Part shown: positions 1-8,974 of the stretch, one piece after another
Layout: the number at the start of each line of letters is the position of its first letter
Numbering within the stretch: position 1 is the first letter of the stretch
DNA from: Psychrobacter sp. JCM 18901
Lineage (GTDB): Bacteria > Pseudomonadota > Gammaproteobacteria > Pseudomonadales > Moraxellaceae
DNA length: 64,000 nt
Assembly: GCF_000586435.1 (NCBI RefSeq)
Contig: NZ_BAWH01000016.1
Span: forward strand, 17,803-81,802
Direction of reading: 5' to 3'
Made by a program: the position numbers and the translations under genes
Notes under the pieces: generated by a model
Told to the model about the DNA's origin: nothing
The model's database searches: none
What the model saw: only the letters and a program-made list of their open reading frames with translations

Positions 1-385
1 TAGCTTGAGCAGGTTGCACTACTTGTACCATCTCAGGCGTCAACGCACTCAGATCAACGCCTGCCTCTACGCGACCATGAGCGATAAACAATGCTTTTTG
101 CTCATCTTGCCATAGTTTCATCCAGCTCCCGGCTCGCTCGCTCGTAATCACTGTATCAACGCTGAATGCGACGGTATGTAAGCGATTTAACTGCTGAATT
201 TGCGTAACCACCCCTTCGCGAGTAATAGTTTCTATCGACGCTTCTTCTGGTTTGTTTTGCGCACTATAAATAGCAAAGACAATCGCTGCTAGACCGATGA
301 GTAATATCACCCATGACATTGTCGCAATAGGACGTTTCGCAGGCTTTTGAGTGGTATTAGCGTTATTCATATCAGGATTATCCAT
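1..385 (-). CDS. DUF4230 family protein (N-terminal part, cut by window edge)
   Basis: The first 128 codons read MDNPDMNNAN and onward without a stop and run off the left edge. An N-terminal cytoplasmic stretch is followed by one membrane segment (about residues 23-41, MSWVILLIGLAAIVFAIYS). The rest would then lie outside the membrane and ends near HGRVEAGVDLSAL, a phrase typical of DUF4230 proteins. The family has no firmly assigned reaction. It is the left neighbour of proS but transcribed the other way, so the 593 bases between them should hold both promoters. The ATG is preceded by a modest AAGGT-type ribosome site. Confidence 0.75.
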   Translation of the reverse strand, partial: MDNPDMNNANTTQKPAKRPIATMSWVILLIGLAAIVFAIYSAQNKPEEASIETITREGVVTQIQQLNRLHTVAFSVDTVITSERAGSWMKLWQDEQKALFIAHGRVEAGVDLSALTPEMVQVVQPAQA

Positions 386-978
386 AGAAGCTACCTTTAT
401 AATGTTGCATCGTTTGGTAAGGCTAAGAGCGTTGTAAAAATAGAACAGATGCTTAGTCTATAAATGCGACTATTGTGCAGTAATTTCAAGTAATGGCTAC
501 CATTCCTCTACATAACTTTATCCATAAACCTCTACGCAACCACCTCAATAAACTGTTGCCAAAATAAGCAGTACTTTCGCTATAAAATCATATGAATAGT
601 TCAATTATTTATCCCTTATTGAACCCTTTGCGTCACGTTCGGTCTGAAAAGACAAAAAGTCATTGCGTCTTAGGCGAACTTTACCTAACATAGTCAGATT
701 GTATGAATAAAATGTCAGTCTTGAAGCATTTATCAGGGTTTTGACCTGAATATATTGCGTTTTTGACATATTGATACATCAAATCAAATTTGCCTCTCTT
801 TTATGAGAGTGGTTTTTACTGATGTGCTTTGTATATAAGCAGATTGGTAACTAGGAAATACCCTAGATTATTGCTAAGTGATAAAGGTAAGCTTGCGGCG
901 GCAATGAAACGATTAGCCATACGCTCAACATCCTACTATTTCTTATTTTTTTATCGTTGATAAGGTTACGCTTTATTT
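386..978. other. intergenic region between divergent DUF4230 gene and proS
   Basis: No open frame of useful length is seen. A TTGACA hexamer lies near 765, but no convincing -10 follows at standard spacing. No T-box-like structure was found before proS, as expected outside Firmicutes. Otherwise I see nothing here. Confidence 0.5.
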
Positions 979-2697
979 ATGAAAGCCAGTCAATTTTTAT
1001 TTGCCACACTAAAAGAAACCCCAAGTGACGCCGACATTGCCTCAAGCCAATTGATGGTGCGTGCTGGTCTTATCCGCAAGATTGCTTCTGGATTGTATAT
1101 TTGGTTGCCTATGGGTCTGCGCGTCTTACAAAAGGTCGAACGTATTGTTCGTGAAGAGATGCAAAACGTCGGTGCACAAGAAGTGCTAATGCCGATGACT
1201 CAACCTGCTGAGCTTTGGCAGACGACCGGACGTTTTGATGATTATGGTCCTGAGCTATTGCGCTTCAAAGACCGTCATGATCGCGACTTTGTGCTTGGTC
1301 CAACGCACGAAGAAGTCATCACCAATCTAGCACAAGGTGAGCTACGTAGTTATAAACAACTACCGATTACCTTCTTTCAGATTCAAGGTAAATTCCGTGA
1401 CGAGATTCGTCCACGCTTCGGTGTGATGCGCGCACGTGAATTCACCATGAAAGATGCTTACTCTTTCCATGTGGATCAAGCCTCATTGGCCAAGACTTAC
1501 CATAATATGTATGACGCTTATACACGCATCTTTACCCGCTTGGGCTTAGATTTCCGTGCGGTACAAGCAGATACAGGCTCTATCGGTGGTTTTGCTTCAC
1601 ATGAGTTCCATGTATTGGCAGATAGCGGCGAAGACGATATTGCGTTTTCGGACTCATCTGACTATGCAGCCAACGTTGAGCTAGCAGAATCTGTCAGCAC
1701 CGCTGAGCGTCAACCGCCGAAAATGGAGCGTGAAGACGTTCTGACCGAAGGCATGACCAGCTGTAAAATGGTTGCTGAACACTTGGACATCCCGTTAGAA
1801 ACGACGGTTAAAACCTTGATCGTTCATGGTCATACTGAGAATGATGAGCCACAACTGATTGCTATCGTATTGCGCGGCGACCACCAGCTCAACACTATCA
1901 AGGCTGAGAAAATCGAAGAAGCAAATGTACCATTGACGTTAGCATCTGACGAAGAGCTAAAAGCGGCAGGCCTACATAAAGGTTATATCGGTGTTAATTT
2001 AGATATGCCTGTATTCGTTGATCGTTCGGCAGCTGCGTTATCAGATTTTGTCTGCGGTGCGAACGAAGTGAACAAACATACTATCGGTATGAACTGGGCA
2101 CGTGATACTCGCATTACTCGCATCGTTGATGTACGCAATGTACAAGAAGGCGACCCTTCTCCTGATGGTAAAGGCAGCCTAAAAATCAAACGCGGTATCG
2201 AAGTCGGTCATATCTTCCAGTTGGGTGATAAATACTCACAAGCGATGAACTGTACGGTTTCTGGTGAAGATGGCAAACCTGTTACCTTGATGATGGGCTG
2301 TTATGGTATTGGCGTTAGCCGTATCATTGCCGCTGCTATCGAGCAGAACAATGATGAAAACGGCATCATGTGGCCAAAAACACCAACGGTTGATGATTCA
2401 ATCGCTCCTTTTGAAGTCGCCATCATCCCGATGAAGTCTAAAGAAGAGACGGTCATGCAGACGGCAACCGCCCTGTATGAAGAGTTAAAAGCTAAAGGTA
2501 TCAACGTACTACTGGACGATCGTAACGAGCGCCCAGGCGTTAAGTTTGCTGATCTTGAGTTGATTGGTATTCCGCATCGTATTGTCGTGTCTGATCGCAA
2601 CTTGGCGGAAGACAAGTATGAGTACGTCAATCGCCGTGAAGCCGAAAAGCAAATGCTGAGCCGTGAAGAAGTCATGGCAAAAGTAAGCAGTAAATAG
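979..2697 (+). CDS. proS: proline--tRNA ligase, bacterial type with editing insertion
   Basis: Class II aminoacyl-tRNA synthetase that charges tRNA-Pro in the cytoplasm. At 572 residues it has the usual length of the bacterial (prokaryote-like) form. Motif 2 is visible around residues 135-155 ([20 protein letters not shown]). The YbaK-like insertion that hydrolyses mischarged alanyl-tRNA spans about 225-400. Motif 3 lies near 440 ([10 protein letters not shown]), and the anticodon-binding domain fills roughly 475 to the end. The frame is intact. It is followed at once by a strong convergent terminator shared with queF, so it appears to be a single-gene transcript. Confidence 0.97.
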   Translation: MKASQFLFATLKETPSDADIASSQLMVRAGLIRKIASGLYIWLPMGLRVLQKVERIVREEMQNVGAQEVLMPMTQPAELWQTTGRFDDYGPELLRFKDRHDRDFVLGPTHEEVITNLAQGELRSYKQLPITFFQIQGKFRDEIRPRFGVMRAREFTMKDAYSFHVDQASLAKTYHNMYDAYTRIFTRLGLDFRAVQADTGSIGGFASHEFHVLADSGEDDIAFSDSSDYAANVELAESVSTAERQPPKMEREDVLTEGMTSCKMVAEHLDIPLETTVKTLIVHGHTENDEPQLIAIVLRGDHQLNTIKAEKIEEANVPLTLASDEELKAAGLHKGYIGVNLDMPVFVDRSAAALSDFVCGANEVNKHTIGMNWARDTRITRIVDVRNVQEGDPSPDGKGSLKIKRGIEVGHIFQLGDKYSQAMNCTVSGEDGKPVTLMMGCYGIGVSRIIAAAIEQNNDENGIMWPKTPTVDDSIAPFEVAIIPMKSKEETVMQTATALYEELKAKGINVLLDDRNERPGVKFADLELIGIPHRIVVSDRNLAEDKYEYVNRREAEKQMLSREEVMAKVSSK

Positions 2698-2721
2698 TCT
2701 TGTAAATAAAGACTATTTAAC

Positions 2722-2761
2722 AAAAAGCGCCTATCTCACATAATGAGATAGGCGCTTTTTT
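2722..2761. terminator. bidirectional terminator between proS and queF
   Basis: A 17-base perfect stem (AAAAAGCGCCTATCTCA and its complement) around a 5-base loop, with A and T tracts at opposite ends, sits between convergent genes. The left arm recurs exactly in the terminator behind the cytochrome gene at 5779. Confidence 0.9.
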
Positions 2762-2820
2762 ATGGGCTTAAAAACTATTTAACATTGTATTTTTATGAAC
2801 ATCGTATTTTTAGCGAGAAC

Positions 2821-3705
2821 TTACTGGCGGATTAAACGGCTTGGCGTAGGCAATAGACTGATATCGCTGACACGGCAAGGATTGATATCGATACCACCGC
2901 GACGCGTATACCACGCCCGTACTATTAGCTCGCTTGGCTGATAATACTGGCTCAAATCAGCAAATATCTGCTCAACACACTGCTCATGAAAACCATTGTG
3001 CTGACGGAAGCTCAGTATATAGCGCAGCATATTTGCATTATCAAAAGGCTTATCAGTTGTAATCGATACGGCCAAAGTACCCCAATCTGGTTGATTAGTC
3101 ACTGGGCAATTACTACGCAGTAGATTGGAATAAAAGGTATACGGCTGCGTACCATCATTTGCCACGCTTTCATCGCTAGCCTCTACTTCGTTTTCACTCA
3201 GCAACGACGCATCAGGATGTTCCGTTAAAGCAATTTTATCCGTGCTATCTGCTAATGCTTCGTCAATACAAACACCCTCAGGCTGAGCAATCAATAACGC
3301 TGTCTCGTTACCATTTAAATCATCATTCAAGCCAAATAATTCTACCTGTACGTCTGCTTGTAAACAAGCTGACAAGTCTTTTGCAATCAACGCTTGTACG
3401 TCGTTCCAACTGGCGAACTCGGTAAAGTTAATACTATTCAAATATAGCTTGAGCGATTTTGATTCTACGATAAACGGTGAGCTAGCAGGAATACTAAAGC
3501 GCGCGATAGCCACTTGCGAGATACCTTGCGGATTTAACCAAGATATCTCAAAAGCCTGCCACCAATCGACACCAACGGTTAACTTGTCGTCTTGCCAACC
3601 AATCGCATCACGTCCCATGCTGCGCGCAATCGGATATAGCGTCTCTGGGCTATACTCAGTTGGATAGTCTGTGGTTTGCTCACCCAAGATACCATGAATA
3701 CTCAT
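2821..3705 (-). CDS. queF: NADPH-dependent 7-cyano-7-deazaguanine reductase
   Basis: Reduces preQ0 to preQ1 with NADPH in queuosine biosynthesis. At 294 residues it is the long, E. coli-type two-half QueF (about 282 there). The family motif ESKSLKLYLNS is at 81-91. The nucleophilic cysteine is Cys200 in LLRSNCPVTNQPDW, with the general acid Asp207. An acidic, low-complexity stretch at about 150-187 accounts for part of the extra length and is probably a loop. The gene is convergent with proS and ends at its terminator. The ATG is the only sensible start. The frame is intact. Confidence 0.95.
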   Translation of the reverse strand: MSIHGILGEQTTDYPTEYSPETLYPIARSMGRDAIGWQDDKLTVGVDWWQAFEISWLNPQGISQVAIARFSIPASSPFIVESKSLKLYLNSINFTEFASWNDVQALIAKDLSACLQADVQVELFGLNDDLNGNETALLIAQPEGVCIDEALADSTDKIALTEHPDASLLSENEVEASDESVANDGTQPYTFYSNLLRSNCPVTNQPDWGTLAVSITTDKPFDNANMLRYILSFRQHNGFHEQCVEQIFADLSQYYQPSELIVRAWYTRRGGIDINPCRVSDISLLPTPSRLIRQ

Positions 3706-3773
3706 CTGTCTTCCTAATATTAAACCGTTTAAAATTTGCTCTAAATAATAGTATGCTTAGCGAATAATACACA

Positions 3774-4580
3774 CTACAAACGTACACGTGAACCGTTACT
3801 TAGCAAGCGATAAGCGATGGTATAAAATATCGCACAGAACATAAAAATAGCCGCCATCGAATACCAAACATTGACATCAGAGTAGCCAAGAATACCGTAA
3901 CGGAATGAGTTGACCATATAGACGATAGGGTTCAGTAGCGAGATATTTTGCCAAAATGGCGATAAATTCTCCATCGAATAAAACACACCGCCAAGATAGG
4001 TCAATGGCGTCAGTACAAAGCTTGGGATAATAGAGATATCATCAAACGAGCGTGCAAATACCGCATTGATAAAACCGCCTAACGAAAACAAGATAGACGT
4101 GCCAAGTACCGTAAATACAGTCACAAATAAATGCTCGATACCAAGATCGGTAAAGAAAAGCGCCACTATCGAGACAATCACACCGATAGCCAGTCCACGG
4201 AAGATACCACCACTGATATAACCCATCAAAATAGCATGCTTGGATACTGGCGAGACCAAAAGCTCTTCGATACTAGACGTGAACTTGGCACTAAAGAAGC
4301 TTGAGACGACGTTAGAGTAACTGTTGGTAATGATCGACATCATGATCAAACCAGGCACGATAAACTGCATGTAAGGCACGCCGCCCATCTCACCCACACG
4401 CGAACCAATCATCTTACCAAAGATGACAAAATACAAACTCATCGTGATAACTGGCGGTAGTAACGTCTGCGGCCAGATACGTAAAATACGGCGCACTTCT
4501 TTGAACCAAATAGTACGAAACGCAATCCACTTCTTACTCAATGACATTGTTTTATTATGATCGACTAGTTCCTGACTCAT
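3774..4580 (-). CDS. ABC-2 type transporter permease (YadH-like)
   Basis: Integral membrane subunit of an ABC-2 exporter, 268 residues with about six hydrophobic segments and the ABC-2 phrase LSPFWQNISLLNPIVYMVNSF cut into the last third. It resembles E. coli YadH. Its start overlaps the stop of the ATPase gene upstream by four bases (ATGA), so the two are translationally coupled and should form one exporter. The substrate cannot be read from sequence; relatives are linked to drug or lipid-like export. The frame is intact. Confidence 0.88.
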   Translation of the reverse strand: MSQELVDHNKTMSLSKKWIAFRTIWFKEVRRILRIWPQTLLPPVITMSLYFVIFGKMIGSRVGEMGGVPYMQFIVPGLIMMSIITNSYSNVVSSFFSAKFTSSIEELLVSPVSKHAILMGYISGGIFRGLAIGVIVSIVALFFTDLGIEHLFVTVFTVLGTSILFSLGGFINAVFARSFDDISIIPSFVLTPLTYLGGVFYSMENLSPFWQNISLLNPIVYMVNSFRYGILGYSDVNVWYSMAAIFMFCAIFYTIAYRLLSNGSRVRL

Positions 4581-5539
4581 AATCCCGCCTCCTTCATGCT
4601 ATCTGCACTCTGAATATTTTTGTCCACCAAGCGCATAAACAACTCTTCTAGTCGGTTAGCTTTATTGCGCATACTCGCCACACTGATACCTTTCTCAGAC
4701 AACTGATCAAAGACACCGTTTAGTGACTCACCTTCTGTCAAGGTAACTTCTAGCGTTTGCTCATCTGGTTGCGAGACTCCTGTAACTCCTGTCAGAGCCA
4801 ACTGCTCAGTGAGCGGCGTATCTAAATCAAATACAAACGTCTCTACCGACAACTGCGCCAGTAGTTCTTTCATTTCCGTATTGATTCGAATCTCGCCGTG
4901 ATCCAAGATCGCAATACGTTTACACAATTGCTCTGCCTCTTCGAGATAATGAGTCGTCAGAATAATAGTGGTGTTTTCTTCGATATTAATCTGCTGCATG
5001 AATTCCCACATAGAGCGGCGAAGCTCGATATCGACACCCGCCGTTGGCTCATCCAGAATCAATAGCTTTGGCTTATGAATTAATGCACGGGCAATCATCA
5101 AACGGCGTTTCATACCACCAGATAGCTCACGTGATTTACTGTCGCGTTTATCCCATAATCCTAGCGCTGTTAATAGTCTTTTTGCGCGGGGTTTGGCTTC
5201 TTTCGCCGGAATACCAAAATAACCCGCTTGCGTAATCAGGATATCTTCGACCTTTTCGAACATATTAAAGTTAAATTCTTGCGGTACAACGCCAAGGTAT
5301 TGCTTAGCAATCGAAGGGTTCTCTAATAGGTCTGTGCCGAAAATATGGACGCTACCTGTGGTTGGCTTAAACAATGAGCTAATAATACCAATCATGGTAG
5401 ATTTGCCTGCGCCGTTTGGCCCAAGTAACGCAAAGAATCCACCTTGTGGTACCGTTAAATCAACCCCTTTTAATGCCGAAAACCCATTGTCGTAGGTTTT
5501 AGATAGGTTTTTTATGGAGAGTGCTGGTGCATCAGACAT
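4577..5539 (-). CDS. ABC transporter ATP-binding protein (YadG-like)
   Basis: Nucleotide-binding subunit partnering the permease downstream. Walker A GPNGAGKST is at about 40-48, the signature LSGGMKRR near 140, and Walker B LLILDEP near 160 followed by the H-loop phrase TTHYLEEAEQL. A DrrA-type C-terminal tail of about 90 residues follows. I place the start at the ATG giving MSDAPALSIKNL, because AGAGG lies seven bases before it. An ATG eight codons upstream has no ribosome site. YadG/YadH is the nearest known pair. Confidence 0.9.
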   Translation of the reverse strand: MSDAPALSIKNLSKTYDNGFSALKGVDLTVPQGGFFALLGPNGAGKSTMIGIISSLFKPTTGSVHIFGTDLLENPSIAKQYLGVVPQEFNFNMFEKVEDILITQAGYFGIPAKEAKPRAKRLLTALGLWDKRDSKSRELSGGMKRRLMIARALIHKPKLLILDEPTAGVDIELRRSMWEFMQQINIEENTTIILTTHYLEEAEQLCKRIAILDHGEIRINTEMKELLAQLSVETFVFDLDTPLTEQLALTGVTGVSQPDEQTLEVTLTEGESLNGVFDQLSEKGISVASMRNKANRLEELFMRLVDKNIQSADSMKEAGL

Positions 5540-5590
5540 GAAGACCTCTTTATTTGTTATCAATTTATATAAAATGCGATTTTAGAATAA

Positions 5591-5662
5591 TAGGCCGTGT
5601 TGAACATTCGACTATCATTATCATATAGGCAAAAGCCGTATAAGAATGTTCAACACACTCTA
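5591..5662. repeat. short inverted-repeat element ending TAGGCCGTGTTGAACATTC
   Basis: Two 19-base arms match at 16 positions in inverted orientation and enclose 34 bases. The outer ends are TAG and CTA. The arms resemble the terminal repeats of the larger element at 42489, so this may be a small deletion relative. It could also simply be a hairpin in the leader of the ABC operon. Confidence 0.5.
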
Positions 5663-5778
5663 CTCTCTAAAGGTGACAATGTACGGTAATAAACGAACTA
5701 ATCTCATAAAATGAGGCTACTCATGACGAATTTCAACTGCCTTATATTCGAAGTACCATATTAATAATACTCATCATG

Positions 5779-5814
5779 AAAAAGCGCCTATCTCATCACT
5801 GAAATAGGCGCTTT
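5779..5814 (-). terminator. terminator of the cytochrome c5-type gene
   Basis: The stem AAAAAGCGCCTATCTCA with a nearly complementary right arm lies just past the cytochrome stop codon. The left arm is identical to that of the proS terminator. Confidence 0.8.
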
Positions 5815-5856
5815 ATAGATAACTATCGTAAAAGCTTGGAAGGTAATCAACAAAGA

Positions 5857-6513
5857 TTAGCTTGCTTCTGCGACCATATAATCTACGGCATTTTGAACTT
5901 CTTCATCAGGAATATCCGCGCCACCTTTTGCAGGCATCGCATTGAAACCATTGATAGCATGGGTATATAGCGTATCTTTACCTTTTGCAATACGTGGACC
6001 CCAAGCGCCAGCATCACCAAAGATAGGAGAGCCTAGCAGGCCTGCTGTATGACAAGTATGACATACAGCATTATATACCGCTTTACCGTCACGAGGACCG
6101 TCGCCAGCAGCTGGGCCAGATGAGCGTGCCGTTACATCACAAGCTTCACCATCTTCAAAACAGATATTGGCAACAGGCTGGATACGCGCAATCAGATTAG
6201 GATACAAAGCAATTAGCTTCTGTACTTGCGGCGTATCTTGTGGAATTGGCTCTTCATCAGCGGCAGGCGCTGCAGCGGCAGTTTCTTCGCCTTCTGCTGG
6301 AGCGGCTTCGTCAGTAGGCGCAGCACCATCTGTCGTATCTGCAGCAGCTTGGGTATCGTCACCTAGCGTTTCAGGAGCAGCTTCTACGACCTCTTGGCCT
6401 TCTGCTACGTCTGACGCAGTTACAGGAGTGTCTACAACATCTTCAGCTTGGCTCACCGCGATACTAGCGATTCCTAGAATGGCAGCTGCCGATAACATAA
6501 CTACTTTTCTCAT
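5857..6513 (-). CDS. cytochrome c5-family protein with acidic linker
   Basis: Exported monohaem cytochrome for periplasmic electron transfer. Residues 1-22 are a Sec signal peptide. Residues 25-95 are a low-complexity Ala/Glu/Thr tether. The class I haem domain then starts near 135. The haem is attached at CHTCH (151-155), and Met193 in NAMPAKGG is the likely distal ligand. The end of the domain (PDEEVQNAVDYMV) is typical of cytochrome c5. The partner oxidoreductase cannot be told from this locus. It has its own terminator and a tRNA gene upstream. The frame is intact. Confidence 0.9.
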   Translation of the reverse strand: MRKVVMLSAAAILGIASIAVSQAEDVVDTPVTASDVAEGQEVVEAAPETLGDDTQAAADTTDGAAPTDEAAPAEGEETAAAAPAADEEPIPQDTPQVQKLIALYPNLIARIQPVANICFEDGEACDVTARSSGPAAGDGPRDGKAVYNAVCHTCHTAGLLGSPIFGDAGAWGPRIAKGKDTLYTHAINGFNAMPAKGGADIPDEEVQNAVDYMVAEAS

Positions 6514-6865
6514 TCGTCACGTTCTCTTATTACGTATACAAGGACTAGCACGGCTCGGACATTCCGTCTGTCCTCCTTTGACGACCTCTAAGTCTTCAAT
6601 AGTAGACAGCCATCCCGCGTGCCAGCGCACTTGCAATCGGTGATTATAAATATGAATTCTCCCCAACATTATAAGGGAAAAGGCAGGTAAATTGCCATGC
6701 TTGTTTAATGACTTGACTGTTTTTTCTTAAAAAACCTCAATCGCGACTGTCATTTATTGGCTTTATGCTTTTTATTTGTTAGACTAAGCGGTCTTTATTT
6801 CTAGACACCTTATGCTAATTATCATGCGCATCTAAGCGTGACAGTCAGACATATCGTTATCATAT
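6514..6865. other. intergenic region between the cytochrome gene and tRNA-Arg
   Basis: It must hold the cytochrome promoter (minus strand) and the tRNA promoter (plus strand). I see no open frame and no clear sigma-70 pair with good spacing. Confidence 0.4.
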
Positions 6866-6942
6866 GCGCTCGTAGCTCAGTTGGATAGAGTATCGGTCTC
6901 CGAAGCCGAGGGTCGTGGGTTCGATTCCCGCCGAGCGCACCA
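6866..6942 (+). tRNA. tRNA-Arg, anticodon CCG
   Basis: A complete cloverleaf. The acceptor stem is GCGCTCG with CGAGCGC, the anticodon stem TCGGT with GCCGA (one G-T pair), and the loop CTCCGAA gives anticodon CCG for codon CGG. The T arm is GTGGG TTCGATT CCCGC. Discriminator A and an encoded CCA end complete it. The accessory cassette to its right begins about 135 bases beyond the 3' end; I looked for a repeated tRNA tail there and found none. Confidence 0.97.
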
Positions 6943-7077
6943 CTATTTTATAGTGCCACTACGTCTTATGCAGTAATGTCGTTACTAGTACTATTAGCTT
7001 CGAATAAATCAGCCTGATAAAACAAGATAGTATGTTGGCTTGAATAATTATATCTTGCTCTATTTCTGACGTTTTTT

Positions 7078-7596
7078 TTAGCTTATTTTTAAATGACGCC
7101 CGAGTTTATCTACATCAGAGACCATTTTAGGTATTCGATGTTCACCTTCCATTTCACTGACCATCTCTTTCGCCATTGTAATGTTTATACCAATACTGGT
7201 GACATATAGAGGGCGCTTACTTATCCCTCGCCAAACGGCATAGTCTTCTGTAATGTCATAGAAATGATTTTTAGCGATACCGATGATTGGCTTTTTATTG
7301 GCTAGGTTATCATACAGATATTTGCCTAATCCTGCTTTGCCAACACTATCCAGAAATACATAGCCGTCTATGATAATGACATCAAAAGACTCTTTGATTT
7401 GGTTGATCAAGGCCAGTAAGCAAGGCATTTCTCGTTTATAGAACTGACCTGGCTCATAAGGCGCAACGTCATTAACTTCTACAATATGCTCGCTTAGAAC
7501 ACGGGATTGTTCAATGCCTTCGAAGCGGATACCTGCAACAGTTGCTGTAATAGCATCGGTTTCTTGATAATACACATCTAGAATTAGGCAAATCAA
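7078..7596 (-). CDS. endonuclease V family protein (short form)
   Basis: 172 residues resembling Nfi, which cuts DNA (or RNA in some relatives) near deoxyinosine. Metal and catalytic residues can be placed at Asp7 (ILDVYY), Glu in YKREMP and Asp in IIIDGY. The phrase PYEPGQFYKRE matches the family's PYIPGFLSFRE. It lacks some 50 residues of E. coli Nfi, mostly at the N terminus. It starts with TTG overlapping the previous stop by four bases (TTGA), so it is coupled to the unknown gene before it. Being the last gene of a toxin/immunity-like cassette is unusual for a repair enzyme. The fold assignment is firm, the role is not. Confidence 0.82.
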   Translation of the reverse strand: MICLILDVYYQETDAITATVAGIRFEGIEQSRVLSEHIVEVNDVAPYEPGQFYKREMPCLLALINQIKESFDVIIIDGYVFLDSVGKAGLGKYLYDNLANKKPIIGIAKNHFYDITEDYAVWRGISKRPLYVTSIGINITMAKEMVSEMEGEHRIPKMVSDVDKLGRHLKIS

Positions 7597-7994
7597 TTTG
7601 TTACTACCTCAAAATGTGGATGAGTTGCTTTTAATGCGTCAACTTTATCCATTTCTTTTTGATCAAAAGTATCTTTTCCAGCAAGCTGGCTATTTTTCAA
7701 TTCTAATCTCTTCAAGTATGGGAGGTTAATTTTATCATTGAAAAAAATTAAGGTATCAAGATGTTCAATATCTAATACCAAAATAGACTCTGTCTCAGCA
7801 AGAGATTCATTCAATATCCATTCTCTAACTAATGACTCATTAATATCATCGCTAAGCCAAATTCTGAACCAATTGCTATTCATTTTCAATATCTTGTAGT
7901 TCTCTAGCAATTCAAAATATTTAGGTAGAGAAAAAGGACATTTAAGATAGTCTTTTTCTTGAATTTCATTACCAGCAGCACCAAACCCTGTCAC
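7593..7994 (-). CDS. hypothetical protein in toxin/immunity cassette
   Basis: 133 residues, acidic, no signal peptide or membrane segment, and no family recognised. It starts at a GTG that overlaps the previous stop (GTGA) and ends overlapping the next start (TTGA), so it is the middle of a tightly coupled set. Low G+C, small size and position after a toxin tip suggest an additional immunity-type protein, but that is inference from context only. Confidence 0.6.
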   Translation of the reverse strand: MTGFGAAGNEIQEKDYLKCPFSLPKYFELLENYKILKMNSNWFRIWLSDDINESLVREWILNESLAETESILVLDIEHLDTLIFFNDKINLPYLKRLELKNSQLAGKDTFDQKEMDKVDALKATHPHFEVVTN

Positions 7995-8554
7995 TCTATC
8001 GATCTAAAGTTATTACTTACGAAAATATGCTTCAGTCTTTTATTACTATCTATCTCGTCATACTTCCTATAAGAAAAGCTTCCAGAGTCTATGCTTTCTT
8101 CTAAGGAAAAACACTCCGTATATACGTAGCTCCCACTCTCATAATTAGCATAATTTAATTCAAATTCATAAGGGTCTTCTTTATTTTCATACCATAATAT
8201 TGAATTAAAAGTTTGTCCTTTCTCATCTGTGTATGATTCACTTTTACATATACCATTTAAGAAAGTATAAGATATACCATGATATGGTTCACCCATGTAA
8301 CGTTGCGGAATCATCCCACAACCATAGTCGTCTTCATCTATATTCCAGAAATCACTACAATCTATTTGTGGATATGAAATAGGCTTATATTGGCAAATAG
8401 GCGTATAAGGTTTAGTTATTACACCATCTGTAACCTCGAAAGCTTCTATTAAGTAATTTTCTTTATCAAAAAATAAAATCCCAGTGTAAGTTTGACGCTG
8501 GTAATACCATCTGCCATCTAGTTCAGTTAATAACGTTGATTTGAGTCGTTTCAT
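7991..8554 (-). CDS. hypothetical protein in toxin/immunity cassette
   Basis: 187 residues, rich in Tyr, Glu and Ser. The repeated pattern of aromatic residues with glycine (YHGISYTFLNGICKSESYTD) suggests beta-strand hairpins, and there is no export signal. I do not recognise a family. It lies 43 bases after the probable immunity gene and overlaps the next gene by four bases. Its A+T-rich codon use matches the cassette rather than the housekeeping genes around it. A second immunity protein is a possibility. Confidence 0.6.
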   Translation of the reverse strand: MKRLKSTLLTELDGRWYYQRQTYTGILFFDKENYLIEAFEVTDGVITKPYTPICQYKPISYPQIDCSDFWNIDEDDYGCGMIPQRYMGEPYHGISYTFLNGICKSESYTDEKGQTFNSILWYENKEDPYEFELNYANYESGSYVYTECFSLEESIDSGSFSYRKYDEIDSNKRLKHIFVSNNFRSIE

Positions 8555-8597
8555 TGCTTTATCTTTTAATTTTTATTCTCACAAGTAAGACAGCTAT

Positions 8598-8974
8598 TTA
8601 TCTATCTTCTGTTTTATCAATTCTTTTTATTAATTTTCTTAATTCGATACCTGTTTCATAACCAAGATTGGGATATTTTTCATTAATATACTGTATATCT
8701 CTTTTCTCGATAATTGACAGTTGATGATATAACTCTGAACAAAGTAAAAAGCGGTTAGAGGCAAAACGATCAAAAAAACCAGAAATCGTTAAGTAATGGA
8801 CGAATAAGTGCTTCTGTTTTATCACCATCATCTGTATGAGTGTGGAAAACTAAGCAAAAAAATATAGTTGTCTTCACCATATTTATTACTAATACGCCAC
8901 CAACCTGTTCTTACATATTGAATTAAAGTAAATCTAAATCTATTACCAATATTTCTATCTTCATCCTGTTCCAT
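8598..8974 (-). CDS. probable immunity protein to the papain-like toxin (two apparent frameshifts)
   Basis: Reading from an ATG with a perfect GGAGG site six bases before it gives a protein of about 124 residues. The frame breaks at two A7 runs (8856-8862 and 8772-8778). Removing one base from each joins MEQDEDRNIGNRFRFTL to the C-terminal stretch RFLLCSELYHQLSIIEKRD and onward. The start lies inside the 3' end of the toxin gene, a common arrangement for a cognate immunity gene. No family is recognised and no membrane segment is seen. The neutralising role is inferred from position and size. Confidence 0.6.

Noticed and set aside
6943..7077. Integration site at the tRNA-Arg 3' end
   Set aside because: The accessory cassette starts nearby, but no second copy of the tRNA tail and no integrase gene is found in the window.
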